DNA of 64,000 nucleotides from Cellulomonas taurus (GCF_012931845.1 NZ_CP051884.1:558001-622000), one strand, 5' to 3'. Numbered from the stretch's first letter, positions 17,607 through 27,459 are shown. Translations and numbers: made by a program. Notes: generated by a model from the letters alone, not told the origin.

Positions 17607-18812
17607 ATGAACGTCGTAGGCGACACCCATCTTCCGGTCGACGCCGACCGGATCGACCAGGCTGCCGAGGTGGTGCGCCTCCTCGACCGGGTGCGGGAGC
17701 ACCTGGGCATGGACATCGCGTTCCTGTCCGCGTTCACCGTCGGCACCCAGGTCGTGCTCGCGACCAGTGAGCGCACCGGCCCGATGGACCTGGTCGCCGG
17801 GGACAGCCGATCCCTGACCGAGACCTACTGCCTGCGGGTCGCGCACGGGGACCTGCCCGCCGTCATCCCGGCCGCCCGGCGGCATCCGGTCACCCGGGAG
17901 ATGGCCGTCACCGGTGACCTCGGGATCGGCGCCTACATCGGCGCCCCGCTGCGTGGCCCGGACGGGCAGCCGGTCGGCATGCTCTGCTGCCTCAACCGTG
18001 GCGAGAACCCGATGCTCGACGACGACGCCCTGCGCGTGATGCGTCTGGCGGCGGCCCTGGTCCAGGATCAGGTCGGCGCCTTCGGGCTCCCGCACCGGGC
18101 GGCCGCGGTCGAACGGGTCCAGCGCATCCGCCGGATCATCGAACGCCAGGACGTGCGCATGGCCCTGCAACCCATCGTGCGGCTGGACACCCGTGCCACC
18201 GTCGCGGTCGAGGCACTGGCCCGCTTCGACCAGCGCTGGTTCCCCAACCCCTCGGTCGCCTTCGCCGCCGCCGCCACCGCCGGACACGGCGTCGACCTCG
18301 AACTTCTGGCCGCCACCGCCGCGCTGTCCCGGCTGCACGACGTCCCCGACGACGCCTGGCTCGGCATCAACCTGTCGGCGGACGCCCTCACCGACCCGCG
18401 CACCATCGACCTGCTGCTGCCGCACGGACCGCGGGTCGGGGTGGAGATCACCGAACACGCCCCCGTCACCGACTACGGGCCGCTGATCGAGGTCACCGAC
18501 CGGCTCAAGGAGGGCGGCGTGCACGTGGCCGTCGACGACGCCGGAGCCGGCTTCGCCAGCCTGAAGCACGTGCTCCAGCTCCGGCCCACCGCGATCAAAC
18601 TCGACATCGAACTGGTCCGGGACATCGACACCGACCCGGTCCGGCAGGCGCTGGTGCGGTCCGTCGAGCAGTTCTCCGGGGCGCTGGCCGCGTGGCTGGT
18701 CGCGGAGGGGGTGGAGTCGGAGACCGAGCGCAAGACGCTGCTGGACCTGGGGGTGACGTACGGGCAGGGGTACCTGTTCGGGCGGCCGGCGTGGGAGCTG
18801 GCGGCGGCCTGA
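17607..18812 (+). CDS. GAF-EAL cyclic-di-GMP phosphodiesterase
   Basis: Cytosolic signalling enzyme of 401 residues expected to hydrolyse c-di-GMP. An N-terminal GAF sensor (about 10-155) is followed by an EAL domain (about 170-395). The catalytic pattern looks intact: VEALARF (EAL), INLSAD, EITEHA, the metal motif as DDAGAG instead of the usual DDFGTG, KLDIELV, VAEGVES and GQGYLFGRP. No GGDEF domain is present. The ATG at 17607 follows AGGGGG by seven bases; the frame is open back to 17358 but that overlaps the divergent OsmC gene. The GAF ligand is unknown. Confidence 0.88.
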   Translation: MNVVGDTHLPVDADRIDQAAEVVRLLDRVREHLGMDIAFLSAFTVGTQVVLATSERTGPMDLVAGDSRSLTETYCLRVAHGDLPAVIPAARRHPVTREMAVTGDLGIGAYIGAPLRGPDGQPVGMLCCLNRGENPMLDDDALRVMRLAAALVQDQVGAFGLPHRAAAVERVQRIRRIIERQDVRMALQPIVRLDTRATVAVEALARFDQRWFPNPSVAFAAAATAGHGVDLELLAATAALSRLHDVPDDAWLGINLSADALTDPRTIDLLLPHGPRVGVEITEHAPVTDYGPLIEVTDRLKEGGVHVAVDDAGAGFASLKHVLQLRPTAIKLDIELVRDIDTDPVRQALVRSVEQFSGALAAWLVAEGVESETERKTLLDLGVTYGQGYLFGRPAWELAAA

Positions 18813-18961
18813 GTAAGAGGTGCTAAAGGCTTGGGCTCAGCGGCGGCACCACCGCATCCCGTCTCTGATCACGAGCGCCGTCACTTCCTGCCATGGCTCC
18901 ACTACCCTGCTCGGAGACGTGCGTCCGACAACGGACCTGCCTCAGCAAGGAGCATCGCCAG

Positions 18962-20938
18962 GTGAACAGCACCACCCACTCCAAGATCGTCTCGTTCATC
19001 TGGGGGATCGCCGACGACGTTCTGCGCGACCTGTACGTGCGGGGCAAGTACCGCGACGTCATCCTTCCCTTCACCGTGCTGCGGCGCCTGGACAGTGTCC
19101 TGGAGCCGACCAAGAAGGCCGTTCTGACGATGAAGTCCGCGCTCGACAACAGCGGCATCGACAACCAGGACGCCGCTCTGCGCCAGGCCGCCGAGCAAGA
19201 CTTCTACAACACCTCACCGTTCACCCTGCGTGATCTGCGGGCAGCTCGGTCCCGGGCGCAGCTCCGCGCCGACTTCGAGGCGTACCTAGATGGCTTCTCG
19301 CCCAACGTCCAAGAAATCCTGGACAACTTCGAGTTCCGCAACCAGATCCCGCGCCTGACCAGGGCCGACGCCCTCGGTTCGCTCATCGAGAAGTTCCTCG
19401 ACCCGTCCCTGGACCTCTCCCCGCGCACCGCGGCCAACCCCGGCGGCCTGGACAACCACGCCATGGGGTCGGTCTTCGAGGAACTGGTGCGCAAGTTCAA
19501 CGAGGAGAACAACGAGGAGGCAGGCGAGCACTGGACTCCACGCGACGCTGTGCGCCTGATGACGCGACTGATGTTCGAGCCCATCGCCGACCAGATCCCC
19601 TCAGGCACCTACCTGCTGTACGACGGCGCGATGGGCACTGGCGGCATGCTCACCGTCGCTGAAGAGACCCTCGAAGAGCTGACGGCTGCACGCGGCATCC
19701 AGGTCTCCACCCATCTGTTCGGCCAGGAGATCAACGCCGAGACCTACGCCATCGCCAAGGCCGACCTCATCATCAAGGGCAAGGGCCGGGCCGCCGACGA
19801 TGTCGTGGGGGGACCGGAGTGGTCGACCCTGTCCAACGACGCCCACCCGAGCATGGAGTTCGACTTCATGCTCTCCAACCCCCCGTACGGCAAGTCTTGG
19901 AAGACCGACCTGGAACGCATGGGCGGCAAGACCGGCATTCGCGACCCCCGCTTCATCGTCTCCCACGACGGCGACCCCGAGTACTCGCTGCTCACGCGGT
20001 CCAGCGACGGTCAGCTGCTCTTCCTGGCCAACCTGGTCTCCAAGATGAAGCACAACACTCCGCTCGGCAGCCGCATCGCCGAGGTCCACAACGGCTCGTC
20101 GCTGTTCACCGGAGACGCCGGCCAGGGCGAGTCCAACATCCGCCGCTGGATCATCGAGAACGACTGGCTCGAAGCCATCGTCGCCCTGCCGCTGAACATG
20201 TTCTACAACACGGGTATCGCCACCTACGTCTGGGTGCTGACGAACCGCAAGCCCGCCCACCGCAAGGGCAAGGTCCAGCTCATCGACGCCAGCAGCTGGT
20301 CCACACCGCTCCGCAAGAACCTCGGCAAGAAGAACTGCGAACTGTCCGCTGCCGACATCGACCGTGTGGTCGAGACGTTCCTCGCCTTCGACGGTGCGAA
20401 CGACGACGAGCACTCCAAGGTCTTCAACAATGCCGACTTCGGGTACTCGAAGGTGGTCGTCGAGCGTCCCCTGCGGCTCGCAGGCGTCGACGTTGACAGG
20501 GTCTACACCGCCGCCGAGATCCGCAAGCTGAAAGAGTCAGCCGAGCGCGACGAGACCGCAGCGCCAGTCATCAGGAAGCTCCACCGGGCGGGGACCCCCG
20601 CCGACCCTCTGCTCGGCCGGTTCGAGGCGGTGGTCGATGGTCGCCCCCGGGTCGTCGAGTACGAGCCCGACACCGACCTGCGCGACACCGAGCAGATCCC
20701 TCTCACTGAGCCCGCGGGTGAGTGGCGGGACGGCGTCGAGGCGTTCGTCCGACGCGAGGTGCTGCCGTACGCCCCCGACGCCTGGCTCGACGAGAACAAG
20801 ACCAAGATCGGCTATGAGATCAGCTTTACCAAGCACTTCTACAAGCCTGTGCCGCTGCGGACACTGGACGAGATCCGGGCCGACATTCGCGCCCTTGAGG
20901 CTGAGACCGAAGACCTGCTCAGCGAGATCGTCGGCTGA
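18962..20938 (+). CDS. hsdM: Type I restriction-modification system, DNA methyltransferase subunit
   Basis: N6-adenine methylase subunit (658 residues) that with HsdS marks the host's recognition sites. The N-terminal helical HsdM domain (about 10-150) precedes the methyltransferase core (about 165-470), which has the AdoMet-binding motif I as YDGAMGTGGML near 219-229 and the catalytic NPPYGKSW near 306-313. Motif I usually reads D-P-A/T-C-G-S/T-G-G, so the Gly and Met here are unusual. The GTG at 18962 is preceded by AAGGAG about ten bases away. A TACCCT at 18902-18907 could be the -10. It starts a four-gene operon with 1- to 20-base overlaps. Confidence 0.95.
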   Translation: MNSTTHSKIVSFIWGIADDVLRDLYVRGKYRDVILPFTVLRRLDSVLEPTKKAVLTMKSALDNSGIDNQDAALRQAAEQDFYNTSPFTLRDLRAARSRAQLRADFEAYLDGFSPNVQEILDNFEFRNQIPRLTRADALGSLIEKFLDPSLDLSPRTAANPGGLDNHAMGSVFEELVRKFNEENNEEAGEHWTPRDAVRLMTRLMFEPIADQIPSGTYLLYDGAMGTGGMLTVAEETLEELTAARGIQVSTHLFGQEINAETYAIAKADLIIKGKGRAADDVVGGPEWSTLSNDAHPSMEFDFMLSNPPYGKSWKTDLERMGGKTGIRDPRFIVSHDGDPEYSLLTRSSDGQLLFLANLVSKMKHNTPLGSRIAEVHNGSSLFTGDAGQGESNIRRWIIENDWLEAIVALPLNMFYNTGIATYVWVLTNRKPAHRKGKVQLIDASSWSTPLRKNLGKKNCELSAADIDRVVETFLAFDGANDDEHSKVFNNADFGYSKVVVERPLRLAGVDVDRVYTAAEIRKLKESAERDETAAPVIRKLHRAGTPADPLLGRFEAVVDGRPRVVEYEPDTDLRDTEQIPLTEPAGEWRDGVEAFVRREVLPYAPDAWLDENKTKIGYEISFTKHFYKPVPLRTLDEIRADIRALEAETEDLLSEIVG

Positions 20939-22353
20939 TGTTCAGCGACCTCAAGCCGTACCCTGCCGATGTCCGGTCAACGTGGACCACGCTGAGGCTC
21001 GGCGCTGTTGGCTCGATCTTCAAATCCAACGGCGGCTCGAAGGAAGACGACGCGGACCTCGGTGTCCCCTGTATCAGGTACGGCGACCTCTACACCCGAT
21101 ATAGAACAGCCATCCGTCGGGTTGAGCGTGCAGTTCGCACAGATGTGGCGGACCGATACACCAAACTAGAGTTCGGCGATCTACTTTTCGCGGCTTCCGG
21201 CGAGACGACAGGCGACATTGGTCGAAGCGCCGTGAATCTCGTCGAGGGCGAGGTTCGTGCCAGTGGCGACATCGTCGTCTGCCGACCGGCGCGCGACGTG
21301 AACCCCGAGTTCCTCGCGTTAGCGGTCGACACGCCAGCAGCGAGGCAGCAGAAGTCGGTTGGCGCGACGGGGACGATGATCATCCACATCACGTCATCGG
21401 TAGTCAAGACGCTTCGAGTGGACCTGCCGCCACTCGAGGAGCAGGCAGCGATCGTTAGGTACCTCGCCCACGCTCACCGCCGCATCGACCGCGCTATCGC
21501 CGCCAAGCGCAAGCTCATCGCCCTGCTCGAAGAGCAGAAGCGGGCCATCATCAACCAGGCCGTCACCCGCGGCCTCGATCCGACGGTTCCCCTCAAGGAC
21601 ACGGGCATCCCCTGGCTCGGCAAGGCCCCCGAACACTGGCAGGCCGTGCGGTTCAAGCACCGGGTTGGATTTCAGGAGGGCCCGGGGATCATGGCTGCCG
21701 AATTTCGCGATGCGGGGATTCCCCTGCTCCGAATCTCGTGCATGGCGGGGCCGGAGGTCGACCTTCATGGGTGCAACTTCCTCGGCCCAGAAGCAGTCGA
21801 AGAGCGTTGGGCCAAGTTTAGGGTCAATGCAGGTGACTATCTGCTGAGCGCCAGCGGCAGCACCGGTACCGTTAAGCCCGTGGGTGAGGTCGCGATCGGG
21901 GCAGTGCCCTACACCGGGTTAATCCGCCTTTGGCCCCGAGATGGCGATGTGGACATGGAGTTCATACGGCTGTCTATGACGAGTGCTCCATTCGCATCTC
22001 AGATCGACCAGGCCAAGTCCGGTGTCGGCATCGAGCACTTCGGGCCGACGCACCTGAAGCGAATGTGGATCGCGATGCCACCGATCAAGGAGCAGATGGC
22101 AATAGTGGCGAACGTCGCCTCCGCGACCGCGGCGATCGACGCTTCGGCCGGCGTGGCCAGGAGGGGAGTTGAGATCCTCCGTGAGTTCCGCACCCGGCTG
22201 ACGTCCGACGTAGTAACCGGCCAAGTCGACGTGCGGCACATCGCGGCGACGCTCCCGGACCTGGATCCAGACGAGTTCACCGCCGATGTCAGTGCCATGG
22301 ACGATGGTCTTGTCGACGAGGCTGCCGAGTTCGTGGAGGAAGTCGACGCGTGA
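20938..22353 (+). CDS. hsdS: Type I restriction-modification system, specificity subunit
   Basis: Recognition subunit of 471 residues with two target-recognition domains (about 15-165 and 235-395). Each is followed by a conserved helix used for spacing and subunit contact (PPLEEQAAIVRYLAHAHRRIDRAIAAK; PPIKEQMAIVANVASATAAIDAS). The first is followed by the junction LLEEQKRAIINQAVTRGLDP and the phrase KDTGIPWLGKAPEHWQ, typical of HsdS. The recognised sequence cannot be read from this. Its start overlaps the hsdM stop by one base (TGATG). Base composition is visibly lower in GC and codon use less biased than in flanking genes, as expected for fast-evolving, transferred specificity genes. Confidence 0.95.
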   Translation: MFSDLKPYPADVRSTWTTLRLGAVGSIFKSNGGSKEDDADLGVPCIRYGDLYTRYRTAIRRVERAVRTDVADRYTKLEFGDLLFAASGETTGDIGRSAVNLVEGEVRASGDIVVCRPARDVNPEFLALAVDTPAARQQKSVGATGTMIIHITSSVVKTLRVDLPPLEEQAAIVRYLAHAHRRIDRAIAAKRKLIALLEEQKRAIINQAVTRGLDPTVPLKDTGIPWLGKAPEHWQAVRFKHRVGFQEGPGIMAAEFRDAGIPLLRISCMAGPEVDLHGCNFLGPEAVEERWAKFRVNAGDYLLSASGSTGTVKPVGEVAIGAVPYTGLIRLWPRDGDVDMEFIRLSMTSAPFASQIDQAKSGVGIEHFGPTHLKRMWIAMPPIKEQMAIVANVASATAAIDASAGVARRGVEILREFRTRLTSDVVTGQVDVRHIAATLPDLDPDEFTADVSAMDDGLVDEAAEFVEEVDA

Positions 22354-23393
22354 GCGAACCCGCCGGTGAGCTGATTCTGTACCGAGCCGATGACGGCGGC
22401 TCGGTGGTCCAGCTGCGCGCCGTCGGCGGGACTGTGTGGCTCACCCGCGGAGAGATGGCGGACCTGTACGGCACCACCCCGCAGAACGTCGGCCAGATCG
22501 TCGCGCGGGTACTCGCCGATGGCGAGGTGGGCGAAGCAACCCGAAAGCCAGAGTTTCTGGTTCGCCAGGAGGGCGCGCGGGAGGTCCGGCGCCGCATGGA
22601 TCTCTACAACCTCGACATGGTCCTGGCCGTCGGGTACCGCGTGACGACGCCGCGGGCGGTTCAGTTCCGTCAGTGGGCCACGACGGTGCTGACGGAGTAC
22701 CTGGTCAAAGGCTTCGCGCTCCAGGACGAGCGTCTCAAGGACCCGGGCGCGGACTACTTCGACGAACTGCTCGAGCGGATCCGAGACATCCGGGCATCGG
22801 AGAAGCGGTTCTACCTCAAGGTCCGTGACCTGTTCGCTACCACGAGCGCGGACTACGACAGCACCAGCGATGTCGCCCGGACGTTCTTCGCCACCATCCA
22901 GAACAAGCTGCTGCACGCCGTGACGGGTCGCACCGCAGGCGAGCTGATCCGGGAACGCTGCGACCCAGCGTCGGGCACCTTGGGGCTGACGACGTGGAAG
23001 GGCAACCGACCGCGCAAGGCGGACGCCAGCGTTGCGAAGAACTACCTCACTGAAGAGGAGGTCAGCGATCTGAACCTGCTGACCACCCAGTTCCTGGACT
23101 TCGCCGAGGGCCGGGCCCGCCGCCGTCAGACCACCTCGATGGCGGACTGGGTCGTGCAGGCAGACCGGTTCATCGAGTTCAACGAGTATCCGGTGCTGAC
23201 CGGTGCCGGATCGGTGGCACACAGCCACGTCGAGCAGATCGTCGCTGAGCGGTATGCCGACTGGGATGACCACCGTCGCGAGCTGGAGTCGCAGCGCGCA
23301 TCAGCCGATGAGATCACTGACCTCGATGCGTTGCTCGAGGCCGAGCGGAACCTGACACAGGGGGAGCAGAACGATGGTCACCAGCCTGAATGA
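22350..23393 (+). CDS. RhuM-family protein embedded in the type I R-M operon
   Basis: A 347-residue protein of the virulence RhuM family: GELILYRADDGGSVVQLRAV, then WLTRGEMADLYGTTPQNVGQ (a helix-turn-helix-like segment) and LDMVLAVGYRVTTPRAVQFRQWA are its hallmarks. RhuM was named in a Salmonella pathogenicity island, but the family is widespread in restriction loci and its function is not settled. Here it starts with GTG overlapping the hsdS stop by four bases and its end overlaps hsdR by 20 bases, so it is made together with the restriction subunits. A regulatory or DNA-binding accessory role is possible (inference). Confidence 0.9.
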   Translation: MSEPAGELILYRADDGGSVVQLRAVGGTVWLTRGEMADLYGTTPQNVGQIVARVLADGEVGEATRKPEFLVRQEGAREVRRRMDLYNLDMVLAVGYRVTTPRAVQFRQWATTVLTEYLVKGFALQDERLKDPGADYFDELLERIRDIRASEKRFYLKVRDLFATTSADYDSTSDVARTFFATIQNKLLHAVTGRTAGELIRERCDPASGTLGLTTWKGNRPRKADASVAKNYLTEEEVSDLNLLTTQFLDFAEGRARRRQTTSMADWVVQADRFIEFNEYPVLTGAGSVAHSHVEQIVAERYADWDDHRRELESQRASADEITDLDALLEAERNLTQGEQNDGHQPE

Positions 23394-26331
23394 GGAGAGC
23401 CTCGAGGCGCTGATCGTCGCCCAGATGACCGGCGACACGGCTGGCGACGCGGTGCGCTGGGTTGAGGGCTCCCCGGGCGACTATGACCGCGCGCACGCCG
23501 TCGACCTCGCTCAGCTCACGGCGTTCCTACAAGCGACGCAGCCCAGCACCGCCGAGGCGCTGGACCTGGAGAACGACTCGAGCACCAGGCGTGCCTTCTT
23601 GGCCCGACTCCAGGGCGAGGTAACCAAGCACGGCGGGGTGGCCGTCCTGCGCAACGGCATCCAGCACGGACCGCACACGATCGACCTGTACTACCCGACC
23701 CCCACCCCCGGGAACGCGAGCGCGGCTGACCGGTTCGATTCCAACCGGTTCACCATCACCCGCCAGCTGCGCTATAGCCCCACCGACACCGGCCGGGCGC
23801 TGGACCTTGCGGTCTTCGTCAATGGTCTGCCGCTGCTGACCTTCGAACTGAAGAATTCCATCACCAAGCAGACCGTCGAGGAAGCTGTCGACCAGTACAA
23901 GCGCGACCGCGATCCTCGCGAGCTGCTCTTCGGGTTCGGCCGCTGCATGGCGCACCTGGCAGTCGACGACCAGCGGGTACGGTTCTGCACGCGCCTGGCG
24001 GGCAAGACGTCATGGTTCCTGCCGTTCGACAAGGGCTACAACGACGGTGCCGGTAACCCTCCCAATCCTGACGGTCTCGCCACGGACTACCTGTGGCGAC
24101 GCATTCTGGCACCGTCCTCGCTGGCGAACATCATCGAGAACTACGCGCAGATCGTCACGGTGAAGAACCCGCAGACCGGCAAGAGGACCAGCGCCCAGAT
24201 CTTCCCGCGCTACCACCAGCTCGACGTCGTGCGTCGGCTCCTGCATGACGTGGATAGCAACGGTGCGGGGCAGCGGTACCTCATCGAGCATTCGGCCGGC
24301 AGCGGCAAATCGAACTCGATCGCGTGGCTCGCCCACCAGCTCACCACCGCGCGCCACGAGGGAGTACCTGCGTTCGACTCAGTCATCGTGGTGACCGACC
24401 GCAAGATTCTCGACCGGCAGATCGATGCCACCATCAAGGGCTTCACCCAGGTCGGGTCCACCGTCGTGCACGCCGACCGGTCGGCCGACCTGCGCACCGC
24501 GATCGAGGCGGGCAAGAAGGTCATCGTCACTACGGTGCAGAAGTTCCCCTACATCGTGGCCAACCTGGGTGCCGCTCACCGGGACCGCCGCTTCGCGATC
24601 ATCATCGACGAGGCCCACTCTAGTCAGGGCGGCAAGGCCACAGCCGCGCTGGCCACATCCCTGTCCGCCGCCGGGCTGCCGGTGGTGGAAGGCGAAGAAG
24701 TCGAGGACCAGCTCAATCGGCTCATGGACGCCAAGAAGATGCCGGCCAACGCGTCGTACTTTGCGTTCACCGCCACCCCGAAGAACAAGACCCTCGAGAC
24801 CTTCGGGGTTCCGTTCCCCCGCCCGGACGGCAAGACGGGGTACCGGCCGTTCCACGCCTACACGATGAAGCAGGCCATCGGGGAAGGCTTCATCCTGGAT
24901 GTTCTGGCCTCGTACGTTCCCGTGGACAGCTACTACAAGCTGGTCAAGACCGTCGAGGACGACCCGGAGTTTGACGCGAGCCGCGCCTCGAAGAAGCTGC
25001 GGCATTACGTTGAGTCGAACCGGCACGCGATCCGCCTCAAGGCCGAGATCATGGTCGACCACTTCCACACCCAGGTCCTGGCAAAGCGGAAGATCAAGGG
25101 TCAGGCACGGGCGATGGTCGTGACCTCCAGCATCGACCGGGCTATCGACTACTACGAGGCGATCAGTGCCTACCTGATCGAGCGGAAGAGCCCCTACCGG
25201 GCGATCGTCGCGTTCTCCGACACTGAGCGCGGCGGGGTCAAGGTCACCGAGTCCGACTACAACCAGTTCCCCAGCAAGGACATCCCCGACCGGATCCGCG
25301 AAGACCCCTATCGGATCCTGGTCTGTGCGGACAAGTTCCAGACCGGCTACGACGAACCCCTGCTCCACACGATGTACGTGGATAAGGCCCTCTCGGGGGT
25401 CAAAGCGGTTCAGACTCTCTCGCGGCTGAACCGCGCTCACCCCGACAAGCGTGATGTGGGGATCCTGGACTTCGCCAACGACGCCGACACGATCAAGAAG
25501 TCGTTCGCCGACTACTACCGCACCACGGTGCTCGCCGAGGAGACTGACCCCAACAAGCTTCACGACCTGGCCGGTGAGCTGCGCATGTCGGGAGTGTTCA
25601 CCTCTGAGCACGTCGACGCGTTCGTCGAGAGGTATCTGGCCGGGGTGGATCGCGACCAGCTCGACCCTCTGCTAGACGCGTGCGCCGCTGAGTACATCGA
25701 GCTCCTCGATGAAGACGACCAAGTCGCGTTCAAGGGCTCAGCGAAGGCTTTCCTCCGGACCTACGGGTTTCTCTCAGCGATCCTGCCGTACTCCAACGTC
25801 GAGTGGGAAAAGCTCTCGATCTTCCTCGACCACCTGGTGCCCAAACTCCCGGCCCCGAAGGAGGACGACCTGTCCGCCGGGATCCTGGAGACCGTCGATA
25901 TGGACTCCTACCGGGTAGAGAAGCGCACAGCCATGGCTATCGCTCTGGCCGACGAGGACGGCGAGCTCGACCCCGTCCCCGCCACCGGCGGCGGCATGAA
26001 GCCCGACCCTGACCTGGAACCACTCTCACTCATCCTGGCGTCGTTCAACGACCAGTTCGGCAACATCGACTGGGACGACGCCGATCGCGTCCGCAAACGC
26101 ATCACCGAAGAGATCCCGGCCAGAGTCGCCGAAGACGTCGCCTACCAGAACGCCCAGAAGAACAACGACCCGGTCAACGCTCGAATCGAGCTCGACAAGG
26201 CTCTCGGGCGCGTCGTGCTGTCGATGATGCGAGACGAGACCCAGCTGTTCAAGCAGTTCAGCGACAACGACAGCTTCCGCGCCTGGCTCGCCGACGCGGT
26301 GTTCCGGCAGACATACAGCAAGAGCGCGTAG
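23374..26331 (+). CDS. hsdR: Type I restriction-modification system, endonuclease/translocase subunit
   Basis: Restriction subunit of 985 residues that pumps and cuts unmodified DNA. The N-terminal nuclease domain shows D-(x)n-E-x-K in LDLAVFVNG and LLTFELKN (about 145-160). The SF2 motor has Walker A AGSGKSN (near 310), VVTDRKILDRQ, the DEAH box IIDEAHSSQGG (near 412), the motif III-like FTATPKNKTLETFG, and motif VI-like LSRLNRAHPDKRD. The C-terminal helical region follows. All catalytic motifs look intact. The ATG lies within the end of the rhuM-like gene, so the two are coupled. Confidence 0.95.
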   Translation: MVTSLNEESLEALIVAQMTGDTAGDAVRWVEGSPGDYDRAHAVDLAQLTAFLQATQPSTAEALDLENDSSTRRAFLARLQGEVTKHGGVAVLRNGIQHGPHTIDLYYPTPTPGNASAADRFDSNRFTITRQLRYSPTDTGRALDLAVFVNGLPLLTFELKNSITKQTVEEAVDQYKRDRDPRELLFGFGRCMAHLAVDDQRVRFCTRLAGKTSWFLPFDKGYNDGAGNPPNPDGLATDYLWRRILAPSSLANIIENYAQIVTVKNPQTGKRTSAQIFPRYHQLDVVRRLLHDVDSNGAGQRYLIEHSAGSGKSNSIAWLAHQLTTARHEGVPAFDSVIVVTDRKILDRQIDATIKGFTQVGSTVVHADRSADLRTAIEAGKKVIVTTVQKFPYIVANLGAAHRDRRFAIIIDEAHSSQGGKATAALATSLSAAGLPVVEGEEVEDQLNRLMDAKKMPANASYFAFTATPKNKTLETFGVPFPRPDGKTGYRPFHAYTMKQAIGEGFILDVLASYVPVDSYYKLVKTVEDDPEFDASRASKKLRHYVESNRHAIRLKAEIMVDHFHTQVLAKRKIKGQARAMVVTSSIDRAIDYYEAISAYLIERKSPYRAIVAFSDTERGGVKVTESDYNQFPSKDIPDRIREDPYRILVCADKFQTGYDEPLLHTMYVDKALSGVKAVQTLSRLNRAHPDKRDVGILDFANDADTIKKSFADYYRTTVLAEETDPNKLHDLAGELRMSGVFTSEHVDAFVERYLAGVDRDQLDPLLDACAAEYIELLDEDDQVAFKGSAKAFLRTYGFLSAILPYSNVEWEKLSIFLDHLVPKLPAPKEDDLSAGILETVDMDSYRVEKRTAMAIALADEDGELDPVPATGGGMKPDPDLEPLSLILASFNDQFGNIDWDDADRVRKRITEEIPARVAEDVAYQNAQKNNDPVNARIELDKALGRVVLSMMRDETQLFKQFSDNDSFRAWLADAVFRQTYSKSA

Positions 26332-26573
26332 TTCGGGCACAACCCGAGCGACTGGGCTACATGAAGGGTTGGAGGATGGAGTCGAGTACGCGAATACCGG
26401 CCGCGGCTGCGCTGGGCTACCAGCTCACCCCCAGCGCTCGCTCCGGTACGCTGAACCTGCGCCGTCCAGACCGCTCAGGCCCGGACGGCACCGCACGGGA
26501 CTGACGAGAGCACCCACGGACGAGTCGGCCGCGATCCTGGCCGGTTGTCGACCACGTTTCGCGTACGCCCCAC

Positions 26574-26646
26574 GCGCCTGTAGCTCAGGGGATAGAGCAC
26601 CGCTCTCCTAAAGCGGGTGTCGGCAGTTCGAATCTGCCCAGGCGCA
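26574..26646 (+). tRNA. tRNA-Arg (anticodon CCT)
   Basis: A 73-base cloverleaf: acceptor GCGCCTG/CAGGCGC, D-arm GCTC-AGGGGATA-GAGC, anticodon stem CCGCT/AGCGG with loop CTCCTAA, T-arm GGCAG-TTCGAAT-CTGCC, discriminator A. The loop gives anticodon CCT, reading AGG. The 3' CCA is not encoded. It lies 242 bases after hsdR, at the downstream edge of the restriction operon. Confidence 0.96.
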
Positions 26647-26771
26647 CAGACCACGGCAGCTCGCCGAACGCCAGCACGGTGTCCCGCGACGAGTCCGACG
26701 CGCGCACGGCGCCGAGCGCGCGTGACGATGAGGCGACGGCGAGAGTGGGAGACCGCACCCAGGAGGACGCC

Positions 26772-27185
26772 ATGCCGATCGCCCGCGGGATGATTCGCAT
26801 CAACACGAGGTTCATCAACCCGCTCATGCTGCGGCTTGCCGGAACCGGGTCGATCGTCGATCTGGAGCACATCGGCAGGCGGACCGGAACGGTCCGGCAC
26901 ACGCCGATCATGGCATTCCGCCAGGAGGACGTGGTGACGATCGCTTTGACCTACGGCCCGGGCGTCGCATGGCTGGCGAATGTCCGGGCCGCGGGCGGCT
27001 GCCGCATGCGCATGGGCGGCACGATCCTTCGGCTCGGGGCTCCGCGGACGCTCGACCCCGACGAGGGATCGGCCCGGATGCCGCAGCCCCAGCGGACACT
27101 GCTGCGGTGGCCCATCCGGTGCCGCGACTACGTGGAGCTGCCCGTTCTCCGGACGCCCTCGGCTGCGAGTTCTCCCGGGGAGTGA
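26772..27185 (+). CDS. Deazaflavin (F420)-dependent nitroreductase-family protein
   Basis: A 137-residue protein of the DDN/DUF385 (PF04075) family: INTRFINPLMLRLAGTGS, IVDLEHIGRRTGTVRHTPI and TYGPGVAWLANVRAAGGCRM align with its split-barrel cofactor-binding core. Members use F420H2 or other flavin-like cofactors to reduce quinones and nitro compounds; the natural substrate is unknown. The ATG at 26772 follows AGGAGG directly. The frame is open from 26679 but without a ribosome-binding site. Confidence 0.82.
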   Translation: MPIARGMIRINTRFINPLMLRLAGTGSIVDLEHIGRRTGTVRHTPIMAFRQEDVVTIALTYGPGVAWLANVRAAGGCRMRMGGTILRLGAPRTLDPDEGSARMPQPQRTLLRWPIRCRDYVELPVLRTPSAASSPGE

Positions 27186-27459
27186 GCCCGTCGACCGGGC
27201 TCGACCGGTCGATTCCGCCTAGGAGCGCCACCGTGCCCGTACGATGGGCGCGCACGACAGTGAGTCTCGGCGTCTCGATCCGCCGCGGAGCTGTCGCCGC
27301 CGGGTGAGCAGACCCGGTGACGGTGCCGGGTGAACAGGCCCGGTGTGTCGACCCGGTGCGTGTGCCGGAGTGAGCAGAACGGGCGTCGGTCGCGCCGTGG
27401 AACGAGCGGCCTGGACGCGATGTGCCGTGCCGTGACCCGGTGCGGATGAAGGAGGAGAT
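27186..27459. other. Intergenic stretch with degenerate CCGGGTGAGCAG-like repeats
   Basis: No gene is seen. Between 27300 and 27380 the related strings CCGGGTGAGCAGACCCGGTG, CCGGGTGAACAGGCCCGGTG and CCGGAGTGAGCAGAACGGGC follow each other at irregular spacing. Each of the first two can fold on itself through CCGGGT/ACCCGG-like arms. It may be decayed repeat sequence. Confidence 0.4.

Noticed and set aside
26574..26646. tRNA-Arg as an integration site for the restriction island
   Set aside because: The operon lies upstream of the tRNA 5' end, no integrase is seen, and I found no direct repeat of the tRNA 3' end near 18813-18961.
27186..27459. Small genes between the DDN-like and SNF2 genes
   Set aside because: Short frames overlap repeats, lack ribosome-binding sites and have no recognisable protein features.
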